DNA of 64,000 nucleotides from positions 1 to 64,000 of the forward strand of contig JADGJL010000026.1 of assembly GCA_027600665.1 (NCBI GenBank), written 5' to 3'. Below are positions 1 through 9,900 of the stretch, one piece after another (the stretch's first letter is position 1; every line of letters begins with the position of its first letter). The position numbers and the translations under genes are program-made. This DNA is from Irineochytrium annulatum (Eukaryota > Chytridiomycota > Chytridiomycetes > Chytridiales > Chytridiaceae). Under the pieces are notes generated by a model. It saw only the letters and a list, made by a program, of their open reading frames with translations, was not told the DNA's origin and made no database searches.

Positions 1-181
1 GATGCGAGAGAGAAAGATGTTTATTAATATACTTCTTCGTACTTCAATCATGTGCGCACCTATGAGCCCGTCAAGTAAATGCGAGAGAGAAAGATGAGGG
101 AAAAGAAGTGGTGTCTTACACTTAAATGTGTTTGCAAACCTGCGCCACGGGGCGGATCACGACTCTCCCCCAATCTTAACA
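1..181 (-). repeat. 3' LTR (clipped at window edge)
   Basis: It matches 5206-5386 with two substitutions and ends in ATCTTAACA, the inverse of the TGTTAAGAT that opens the other LTR. Element-sense transcription enters it from position 181 downward. The pol reading frame runs through the polypurine tract and stops inside this LTR at 157-159, so the last RNase H residues are encoded by U3. Confidence 0.95.
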
Positions 182-190
182 CTCCCCCTG
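182..190 (-). promoter_or_regulatory. Polypurine tract
   Basis: On the minus strand CAGGGGGAG sits immediately upstream of the 3' LTR start (TGTTAAGAT). This is the expected position and composition for the plus-strand primer. It is also coding: the C-terminal end of pol reads through it. Confidence 0.75.
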
Positions 191-3100
191 AGCAGCCCCA
201 GGCGCGCCCGATGCGGCTCGAACTGCACCCACCGAAGTCCCTTGGTGAGGATATCAGCGACCATGGCGGCGGTGGAGCAATGCTCGACGACCACGAAGCG
301 CTGCCGCACCATTTCGCGTATAAAATGGTATTTGATATCCATATACTTGATCTTGTTGCTTTCGGCACCTTTGCGAGCGTTAAGGACTGCGGCCATGTTG
401 TCACACCATATCGTAGTCAGGCCTGTGGCCGGGTAGCCGATCCAATGCATGATATTACATAGCCACAGGACCTCTTTGAGGACGGCGTGCATCGCAATAG
501 TCTCTGCAGCCGTGGTTGAGTCCGCGACAGTTGGCTGGCGCTTGCTGATAGTCACGATAGCCGCGCCGGCCAGGATGACAACAGCACCCGTTGTCGATCA
601 ACGCGTTTCGATATCACCAGCAAAATCTGAATCCCCATACGCTGATACCGTCGCGTGCACCGGCTCATTAGGATCATCGACGAACCTGAGTTGAAGATCC
701 CGCGTAGCATTAAGGTAGGCGAGGAGATGCTGCGCCATCTGCCAGTGGATAATTCGCGGACGGGTCGCGAAACGAGCCAACTTATTTGTGGCGTACGCGA
801 TATCGGGCCGCGTGTGAACAAGGTATTGAAACTTGCCGACGAGTCTCCAATAGTTCCGAGTCGCCATGTGGGCCTGATCACTCGGCGTCGGGTCGCTCAC
901 CACACCAAACTCCGAGTCGTGAGAGGCGTCCCACGGAATACGCCGCTTTTGCAGCGGCTGCTCGTGAAACTCGGAGAGGATGGACTCGAGGTAGGGATGC
1001 TGATCGATTGTAGTATAGTCTTCCCCGAGATCAAGTCTCATGCCCAGATAAAGGCGGAGGTCACCGAGGCGCTTAATCTTGAAGCGGCTCTCGATCTGGT
1101 CGAGAAGCTTATCCGCTTCTGCCTCAATGGCCTTGTCGACAAAGATAGCCCCGTCATCGGTGTGCACACTCACGAGCAGCAGGTGACCATCGACTTCCTT
1201 TCGGTAGAGGCATTCCTCGACCGGACAACTCGTCAGGCCGCATTCTTCCACAAGAAATCGATCAAACATCATGCGCCACAGGTGCCCTGCCTGGCGTAGG
1301 CCATAAAGCGCTTTAAGTAGTCTCAGAAACCAGTGCTCTTTTCCAGCAACCACCATGCCGCGAGGCTGCCGCATGTATATGTCGTGATCGCTGCCGGCGT
1401 TCAAGAACGCCCCTGTTATGTCAAATTGTCGAGATTTCATTCGGCGCTTCGTGCGAATGCCAACGAGTGTGCGGAAGCTGTTCAGGTGTGGCGTAGCTGC
1501 AAATGTTCGTGTGAAGTCAATCCCCTCCGTCTGCTTTCCGACTAATCGCGCTTTATACTCCTCCTCCATCGTGTCGTCGTTCACCTTGACTTTCAGCACC
1601 CAGATTGATGGGACAGCCTTCCAACCCGGCGGGAGAGGCACAAGTTCGAACACGTTCATGCCCAGCATCTGATCATACTCCTTCTGGCATGCCGCTCGCC
1701 ATTTCGGATCCTTCATTGCTTCTCGAATATTCCTCGGGCCGTCCTTAGTCAGATTAGCTGTCCCCAGACGACTCTGTAGCTCCGGTGTCAGAGCGGACGT
1801 GAACTCTTCATCGGATATTTCAATTTCCGCGTCCCAAGTTCCTGTCGGCATCGCTATGGAGCTCAGCGCACTGGCGCCAGGGTGTTCCGACTTGCGCTGG
1901 TCCGTTTTCGCAGCCTTATAGTACGGCAGCGACGGGGCGTCCTCAAGGACCTCCCCCATCGTCAAGCTCCGAGTTAATTTGACGCCTTTCAGCCGCTTGG
2001 ACTGCCGCAACGGCGGCGTAGGGTCTGTCGGCGTCGAGGGCGTTGGGGTCGCGGGGGCCTCCCGTGCCTCCTCCCACTGGGGGGACGGCGAGCGAACGTC
2101 CGGTAGCGGTGAGAGCGTCAACGGCGGCTCATCCGGTGGCGAAGCCGATGCGTGCGGCGTTGGAGTACGCGAGGCAGAGGCTGGTTGCGGTGTCTCCGTC
2201 CTAGATGACGAGGACCTGCTGTCCTCAGACGATGCTGGCGCCTGGTCTTCCTCCTCACTGTCGTCCCTACTGCTTTCAGGCCGGTACGATTCCGTGTCGG
2301 CGCTGTCGCGGCCACTTGCAGTGACCCTCGTGGTGCGAATAGCAACCGTCTCCTCCTCTTCGTCCTCGCCCCAGGTTGTCAGACGAACGCCGATAGGTTC
2401 ATCGTCAGCCTCGTTAATGATAAACTGATTCTCGACAAAGTATGCGTCGCGTGTGAGAATGACCGCATTTGGATCCAGATCGTCAGTCAGGATTTTGTAG
2501 CCTCCTGAGTGGCGAATTGGGAATCCATCTGGGTCAGTGTAGCCAATGAATCTTCCCTTGACAGCTCTGTCGCCAAGTTTCTCATGCCGTCGATCGCTCG
2601 GAAGGATGCGCGCGTAGGCGAGACAGAATGGGACTCGAAATCCAACGACGTTGGGACGCTTCATGGTCAGGCGCTCGTAGGGCGTGGCCTGCGCTCCCCC
2701 GCGAACTGTGCGGTTGTTAATATAGCATTTGGTAACCATCGCATCCGCCCATAACGACAGCGGTGCCTTGGCCGCGATGAGTGCCGCCCTCACCGAGTCC
2801 ATACTGGTTCGAAACCAGCGCTCAATCTCTCCGTTCGACGAATGCGCCTCCATGAGCGTTCCGATGACCGTGATGCCTGCCTCTTCGCAAACTGCCAGCA
2901 AGGAACCGTTGCTACCAAGCTCCCCGGCCTGATCGACATGCCACTCAAGCACCTTTTCGCCAGATACACTCTCGAGCCACTTCCTGGCCCACCTAACCTT
3001 CTCGACAATGTGCTGACGATTTCGACAGGGATAGCCGAACTTAAAGTCGCAGTTCCGGACTGAAAAGCCCAGGAAGTATCTCGACCCATTTAACGATTCC

Positions 3101-3967
3101 ATTGTAACATAGAGAACGTCTATCGAGACCACCGCAAGAAGCTTGGACGAGCGCGAAGCCGCGGTAGGATACGGTCTCGAAGTGATCTTCCCGAGGACGC
3201 AGGGGGGGCTCACAAAACATGTCCGGGTCGATGGCCCCTGCAATCTTCATTCCATGTACAGCCGGCAGAGTGCGCATGAGCGAGCGCGTGTCAACGTGCA
3301 TAAAGCGCTCGTGCCATAGGCGCTGATCATGAGTGGTTGGTATTCCTGCACCGAGGTGAGCCGTAGCAATTGCCCCAAGATCCAATTGAAACATCCCGGC
3401 TTTACCAGCACCGGAGACCCTCGATTGATGGCTCGCAGAGCGGTCCAACACGCCAACATGGCACGTCATGCTCTCGTGGTCAAACCATAAGTCGTGGCCG
3501 TCGCGCATCAACTTGTAGACTGAGAATAAAGTGTGGGCGGCTTTAGGCACATGATGAACGTTTGAGATCGTGAAAGATCCATCATCCGTGGTAACATCCC
3601 CGACTCTCCCTGATCCCACCATCTGTGATCCGTTGGCCACAGTAAAACTCTTCGTGCGCGCAGCAGGTCTGGTGTTGCAGAGATCCGTTGCAGGGGTGAG
3701 ATGATCCGAACACCCCGAGTCGAGGTAACCGATCCGTGAGGACACATCGCACGACGGTTTAGCAACGGCCATCGCATATGATCGCTCGAGGTCGCAATAT
3801 TGATCCATGTTTATTTGAGTGAATGCCGAACAGAAGTCTACATCCTCGTCCCCAGCGATGGCGCCTGACACCATGAATGCTGATCCCTCGTCGATCTCCC
3901 AACCATCTGAGTCCACCGGCAAGGGAACGGCTTTGACAGCATTCGCTTGTGCTTTGCTCGCAGTCTG

Positions 3968-4198
3968 CGGCTTGTCGCTGGCGAGGTTCACTCGGACCTC
4001 CCGATCACCAAGGGTGTGAGTGGCCGCTATGGCTGCCCTAGCCGCGGCAAGCTCCTTAAATGTCACGAAGCCGTATCCCCGTGACTTGCCGCTTTGCGCG
4101 TCACGGACCACAAACGCATCCTCTATGGCTCCGAAGCGACTAAGTAGCCTGCGGTAGTCGTCCTCGTCTGCCCTTCCCATACCTCCAACGAAGACCAT
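3968..4198 (-). other. RRM domain encoded in the copia gag region
   Basis: About 77 residues form a canonical RNA-recognition motif. RNP2 reads VFVGGM at the start and RNP1 reads RGYGFVTF about 35 residues later, with the expected spacing and an alternating beta-alpha pattern. It lies between the Gag capsid-like region and the protease, exactly where copia elements normally carry a CCHC zinc knuckle. No CCHC motif is seen in the upstream Gag segments. An RNA-packaging role in place of the zinc knuckle is inferred. Confidence 0.88.
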
Positions 4199-5160
4199 CC
4201 GGGGGTCGTCCTTCCTTGTCGCTCCATGCGATACCCGTGGCGCGGAAGACGATCCCTGAGCCTGAAGGGCAGTGGCACCCCTCCTCGCCTCACGGCGTTG
4301 GCCTTGTTGACCCCATCCACCGCGTCATCCATCCCACGAATCGACGCTATCATCATGTCAAAGTCTCCGACCGCTCCGTCCGCCTTAAACGTGTTGATCC
4401 AATCCTTGACGTTAACGAGACCGTTTTGGAAGTACCGGGCGAGGTCCTTCTTAAACGTCCTCGCTGTCGCCGCATCCGCCCCAGGATAACCCAGTTGTGC
4501 TAGCTGCGCGACTATGCGCTGCACCCGCTCTCCGTACCGCATGTCTGTCTCATTGCCGCCCTAGCACAGGTTCGAGAGCTCGTCGCGCAGGCGGTCGATC
4601 CTAGTATCGTTGACTCCCACCACCCTCGTGACAATCCTGTCCCAGCATTCGCGGGCCGACAGGGTCATATCCAAAAGGCTCGTAGCGAGATCCGCGCAAA
4701 CGTGCTGACGAATGATCTCCTTAATCACTAGATCCACCCTCGTCCACAGAATCTGCTGCTCACGTAAACTCTTAGGGTCGATCAGGACTCCGTCCTTCTC
4801 CTCGTAGAGACGTGTGGTCCCGTTCTCCTCCCTATCATCCTTGGAGGGCAAAGGAATACCCACGATCTTGATGGCGGCATGACTTCCCGCTCCGACGATC
4901 GCCGTTTTGAATAGGTGATCGGATGCCTGGAGAGCGTAGAGGTATGACGAGTTGATCTCGACCGTCCGATTAATGTAGGATGTGATGCCGAACTGGAACA
5001 TGGGCAGATCGACGCCTTTCTTGCGATCCGCGAATACGAGGATCTTGACGCCAGACTTGGGGTGGAGGCCCGCAGCGACCTCCTTCAGGTGCGACATCGC
5101 GCGTGGATAGGAAACGAGACGACAGGTAAGGTGAGACGAGACGATCTTCCGTTCCCTCCT

Positions 5161-5178
5161 GAGCCAAGACTCTTAATC
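5161..5178 (-). promoter_or_regulatory. Candidate primer-binding site, half-tRNA-Lys(CUU) type
   Basis: Directly next to the 5' LTR, the plus strand reads GAGCCAAGACTCTTAATC. Its core GACTCTTAATC is the anticodon arm of tRNA-Lys(CUU): loop CUCUUAA with anticodon CUU, closed by GA/UC. There is no match to the 3' TGG-type site used by most LTR elements. Drosophila copia and Ty5 are known to prime from a cleaved initiator-tRNA anticodon arm. A 5'-half tRNA-Lys primer is inferred by analogy. Confidence 0.55.
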
Positions 5179-5386
5179 TGTTAAGATCTATGAGCCCGTC
5201 AAGTAGATGCGAGAGAGAAAGATGTTTATTAATATACTTCTTCGTACTTCAATCATGTGCGCACCTATGAGCCCGTCAAGTAGATGCGAGAGAGAAAGAT
5301 GAGGGAAAAGAAGTGGTGTCTTACATTTAAATGTGTTTGCAAACCTGCGCCACGGGGCGGATCACGACTCTCCCCCAATCTTAACA
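5179..5386 (-). repeat. 5' LTR, complete, 208 bp
   Basis: It begins TGTTAAGAT and ends ATCTTAACA, a perfect 9-bp terminal inverted repeat of the TG...CA type. It contains an internal 37-bp direct duplication, 5188-5224 and 5265-5301, with a 77-bp period that covers a GA-rich stretch. In element orientation this LTR would hold promoter and polyadenylation signals; none was assigned with confidence. Confidence 0.96.
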
Positions 5387-5506
5387 TTACTCGCCTTCCG
5401 ATAAGCTATTGTTGCATGTAGCGTAGTCCGGACTTGCACAAGCCAACGTTCTGGAAGTTGATGAAAGGGTGTTTGACTGACAGCGTTACTCTGACAAACT
5501 TAGGCG

Positions 5507-6708
5507 ATGGATGACTTGGACAAGCTCCTCGGGGAGCTCACATGTGCGGTCGAAGACATGCCCACCAGTCTCTCGGCTGCGACAACGCCGGACTTCTCGA
5601 ACGAGCAGCAGAACCCGCTTTTCCAAAAACAACGCTCGCGGGCCGCTTCGATCGCACCGAAGGCCGTGACAGACTCGAATGAGACCGTGACAAACACCGA
5701 GGAAGACCCCTGGAGCTTCACAAACAACCTCCTCGACTCGCGAGCGTCGGTCAGGCCGCTCCAGCCGTGGGCGCGGTCGAGGACAAAGTCGGCGACGGAC
5801 CAGCCCACCTTGGACTCCGCCGCGAGGGCGGCGGCGGATGCCACGCTGCCGAAGAAGATCGTCGCGGCCCCGATGTGCGCAAAGTGCAGGGAGCCCATCA
5901 CGGGCCCGAACGTCGTCAAGGCCATGGGCGGGAAGACGTTTCACCCGGATCACTTCATCTGCGCCGCGAGGGAGTGCGGGAAGGCCATCATGGGATCGCC
6001 GTTCGTGGAGAAGGACGGGTTGCCGTACTGCACGCCTTGCTTTCACAGCCACTTTTCCCCGCGTTGCGCGTTTTGCTCTGATCCCATTGTCGATGTTAGT
6101 AATTGGACTGTTTGTTGCAAACTGAGATGGCTAACAAGTTCCCCCAGCGATGCATTAGCGCACTCGGCATGAATTTCCACCCGGAGCACTTCTTTTGTGG
6201 CCAATGCGGCGTTGTCTTTGGCCCCGGACAGCCGTTTCTCGAAGTTGGGGGGAAAGCTTATTGCCAGGTCGACTACATGAGTCTGTTTGCTCAGCGTTGC
6301 GCGGATTGCGATGGACCTTTGGTCGAGGATTATGTGTCGGCGTGCGGAAGAACATTCCATCTCAAATGCTTCCGATGCACGGTAAGAAAACTTTAGTGCC
6401 TTGTCCTGACGAGTCCTCAGGAACCTGATTGCGGGGCACTGTTATCGCCGACTGGATTTTTCGAACTCCAGGACAAACCTGTCTGTGAGAAGCACTACAA
6501 CGCACGCCGCGAGGCCGTTTGCTCCTCGTGCCAGAAGATGTTGGTCGGGTCCTGCGTGAAGGCGGACGGAAGTAAGTACCACAAGGGATGTTGGGTTTGC
6601 TCGTTTTGCAGGAAGGGTTTGCCGGATTCGAGCACATCGAAGGACGGCTATAAAAACCGGTCTGGAAGGCCATATTGCAACGGATGTTTTTTGAAGCTTT
6701 ACGGTTGA
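5507..6708 (+). CDS. Paxillin-like four-LIM adaptor protein
   Basis: Exons are 5507-6094, 6148-6381 and 6421-6708 (369 aa). The two introns are 53 and 39 nt, both phase 0, the first with a CTAAC branch site. The protein opens with MDDLDKLLGEL, which fits the paxillin LD motif (LDxLLxxL). A low-complexity linker is followed from about residue 120 by four consecutive LIM domains, each with the CxxC...HxxC zinc pattern, and the protein ends just after LIM4. Four C-terminal LIMs plus an N-terminal LD motif match paxillin and fungal Pxl1 proteins, scaffolds linking actin and Rho signalling to the membrane. An AATAAA lies at 6713-6718. The copia LTR ends about 120 bp upstream and may have displaced promoter sequence. 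Confidence 0.9.
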
Positions 6709-6926
6709 TGAGAATAAACGATAGTAAATCACCACTTTTAATGAACTCATCGACCCGCGTCGCTGATTAGCGAGCCGAAGCGGCGAATCGGCCCCTTGGC
6801 AGGCACGAATGCCGTGCACGACGGCGAGCGCCATTGTAAATCTAATTGAATAGAAGACACCTGCCCTTCATCGAAATTCGTACCTTGCGTGCGAGCAACG
6901 CGTCGTCGAACGTTCACCGTATCGCG

Positions 6927-9900
6927 ATGGTCAAAGGAAGCGACTTCAAGGAGCTCAACGAGAATGACCTTCTCGCGAGCGCCCCCATCAACGTCCGCGA
7001 GGAGGGCATCTCTAGCACCCACCACAGCACGATCGTGACACCCGTGAGACTCACTTACTTAACTCTCCTCGAGCCAAACCCGCGTCGTTTCTAACTCCAG
7101 CGTGTTTCCGCAGGCCAAGCGCGGCGAGGCCCACGGGAAGAAGGGCAAGGTCAAGCGCCTCGACGTCGAGGAGCACCTCATGACGGTGGAGCAGGTCTGC
7201 GAGCTCCACAAGACCGAGGTGGACCTGGCCAAGCCCGCGAGCTCGATCGGCCTTAGGGCCGGCGTCGCGACCGAGAGGCTCATCACGTACGGGCCCAACG
7301 TCTTGAAGCCGCCCCCAAGGAAGCACTGGATCTTGCGCTTCATGGAGTGCCTGCTCAACTTGTTCAACATCCTGCTGATGATTGCTGCCACCGGGACCTA
7401 CATCTTGTTCATTATGGACCCGTTGAACAACTTCCAGAACGTAAGTTCTCTGTAAGCGTCGAAGTATACGCGTTAAACTTGGCATTTTCCAGTCTTACAT
7501 CGGCGCAATTCTGTTCGGTGTCGCGTTTATTAACGCCGGCATCGAGTTCTACCAGCTCCAGAAGAGTGCGGCCATCCTCGACTCCTTCATGGTACGCGTT
7601 CCCCACCCATCGCACTTCCTTCGTACTAACTCGTTGTTTACAGAACATGGTCCCTTCCAAGTCCAACGTTATCCGCCACGGTCTGTCCCGCCAAGTCCCG
7701 GCCGCCGAGCTCGTCCCTGGAGACGTCGTCTTCATCCGCATGGGAGACAAGATCCCCGCCGACGTGTACCTCTTCAACGTTTCCGACTTAAAGGTGGACA
7801 ACTCGTCGTTGACGGGCGAGTCTGAGCCGCAGGAGCGCAAGCCGTCCAACAACCAGAAGAACCCCCTCGAGGCGACCAACCTTGCCTTCAACGGGACCCT
7901 TGCCGTCAGCGGTAAGTTTAACGCATGTAATTACCACGCTGGAGTTGTACTTAGTGCATCTGTGTGACAGGTGAGGCATACGGCATTGTCATCCGCACCG
8001 GCGACAGCACTGTCCTCGGCCAGATCGCCGGCCTTACCACCTCCGAAAGCAAGCGCGAGTCCCCACTCGCCCTGGAGATCGAGCGCTTCTGCAAGATCAT
8101 CTCGTTCTTCGCCTTCTCGACAGCCGTCACTTTCGTAAGTTTACATCCAATTCTCGGCAGCTGGTATAAAGTGCTAATATATTTTCGATGCAGTTCTTCA
8201 TCTGCCTCTTCCGCTCCGGAAACTTGAACTACTCGCTCTCGTTTGCCATCGGTATCCTCGTCGCCTGGGTTCCCCAGGGCCTGCCCGCTACAGTCACCAT
8301 GCTCCTGACCATCGCTGCCAAGCGCATGGCCGGCATGAACGTGCTCGTGAAGGACCTCCAAGGTGTCGAGACTCTCGGCGCCATTACCATGCTCTGCACC
8401 GATAAGACCGGAACCCTGACCCGCGTAAGTTCTTGACTTCATATTTTTCCAAGCGATGTTTCTCATTTCGAGTTGCGTAGAACCAAATGACTGTAACCAA
8501 CATCTGGTGCGATGGAGTTATGTGGATCGCGAACGGCAAGCCCGACGAGAAGGAGAAAGAGAAGGAGCTTAGCCTAACCGCATGCGGAGTCCCGGAAATC
8601 ATGTACACCAGCGCTCTGTGCAGCCGTGCGGTAAGTGATCTCCTTGCTTCGATGGAGGGGAAGATATTAACTAACCCTCGCAGAGGTTCAACCGCACGGA
8701 TGTCGCCGTCGAAAAGCGCGAGATTATCGGCGACGCCACCGAGTCCGGCCTCCTCCGCTTCGTCGCCGTCAAGCTATCCAACTACGACAAGATTAACGAC
8801 GAGTTCCCTAAGGTCTTCGAGATTCCCTTTAACAGCGACACCAAGACGCACATGAGCATTAACAAGAAGGCTCACGCCGGCGGCTCCCTGACCCTCTTCA
8901 TGAAGGGTGCGCCCGAGCGTATCCTCCGCAATTGCTCGACCATCCTCAGGAACGGCGAGTCCATCCCAATCACGACGGAGCACAAGAACGAGTTCACGAT
9001 CGCGTACGAGAAGATGGCTGGAAAGGGGCACCGTGTACTCGCGTTCGCGCAGCTGCTGATGCCCGAGGGCCAGTTCCCGGCCGACACCGTGTTCACCAAG
9101 GAGCAGATCAACGCCTTCAACTACTCGGACATGGGCCTCTGCTTTGTCGGCTTGACCAGTCTCGAGGACCCGCCTAAACACGGCGTCCGTGAGGCCGTCG
9201 GCTCGCTCCGCACCGCCGGCATCAAGGTCGTTATGGTCACCGGTGACCACCCCCTGACCGCCGAGGCCATCGGCCGCAAGATCAACCTAATGATCGGCGA
9301 TACCAAGGAGCGTCTAGCTAAGAAGACGGGCCGCGACATCGACGACATCCGCGAGTCCGAGTGCCCTGCTATCGTGATCCACGGCGAGACGATCCCGGAC
9401 CTGACGGAGGACGACTGGGACAACATCTTCTCTAAGGATGAGATTATCTTCGCCCGCACGAGCCCCAAGAACAAGCTTGACATCGTCAAGCGCGCCCAGC
9501 AGCTCGGCCACATCGTCGGCGTGACGGGCGACGGTGTCAACGACTCTCCCGCACTCAAGAAGGCCGACCTTGGCATTGCTATGAATAACTCCGGGTCGGA
9601 CGTCTCGAAGGAGGCCGCCGCCATGATTCTCCTCGATGACAACTTCGCCACCATCGTCCACGGCATCACTGAGGGCCGCCTGATCTTCATGAACCTCAAG
9701 AAGTCCATCCAGTACGCCGTGACTCACATCATCCCGGAGGTCATCCCCTACCTCCTCTACGTCGTCGTACCTATCCCGCTTGCACTGACCGCAATCCAAA
9801 TCCTCGTCATCGACCTCGGCTTCGAGCTCTTCGCGGCTCTGTCCTTCGCCTGGGAGCCCCCGGAGACTAAGGAGGGGCTCATGATCATGCCCCCGCGTAA

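Larger units (their letters stand above)
157..5097 (-). pseudogene. Copia gag-pol, interrupted by two stops and two frameshifts
   Basis: Gag starts at the ATG at 5097. An in-frame TAG at 4561-4563 falls after a DELSNLC stretch and Gag continues in the same frame beyond it. A frame change near 4290-4320 leads into the RRM (4198-3968). Protease shows LDSGCSDH near 3720, then a LWHERFMH preintegrase motif. A seven-G run at 3202-3208 (plus strand) breaks the integrase zinc finger; one base fewer would restore the C-x2-C and GK pattern. Integrase acidic residues (SIDVLY, HVDQAGE, NGEIER) and RT motifs (FDITGAFLN, LYGLRQAGHLW, VHTDDGA) follow. A TGA at 598-600 interrupts RNase H after GDIETR, where CGA (Arg) is the expected codon; the frame then resumes and ends at 157. 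The copy is probably non-autonomous, though the damage looks recent. Confidence 0.9.
1..5386 (-). mobile_element. Ty1/copia LTR retrotransposon, near full length, RRM in Gag
   Basis: Two direct LTRs (1-181, clipped by the window edge, and 5179-5386) enclose a gag-pol region read on the minus strand. Domain order is Gag, RRM, aspartic protease, GAG-preintegrase, integrase, reverse transcriptase, RNase H; integrase before RT is diagnostic of Ty1/copia (Pseudoviridae type). A polypurine tract abuts the 3' LTR and a candidate primer-binding site abuts the 5' LTR. The visible LTRs differ at only two positions (78/5283 and 121/5326), so the insertion is recent, although gag-pol now carries two stops and two frameshifts. 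The first 27 bp of the left LTR and the left target-site duplicate lie outside the window. The 5' LTR ends about 120 bp upstream of the LIM gene's start codon and is transcribed away from it. Confidence 0.96.

Noticed and set aside
3202..3208. Programmed frameshift at the G7/C7 run in copia integrase
   Set aside because: It lies inside the integrase zinc finger, not at a gag-pol junction. A single-base indel explains it better.
5486..6052. 188-codon frame antisense to the LIM gene
   Set aside because: Opposite strand of a well supported LIM exon; Arg-rich low-complexity product without features.
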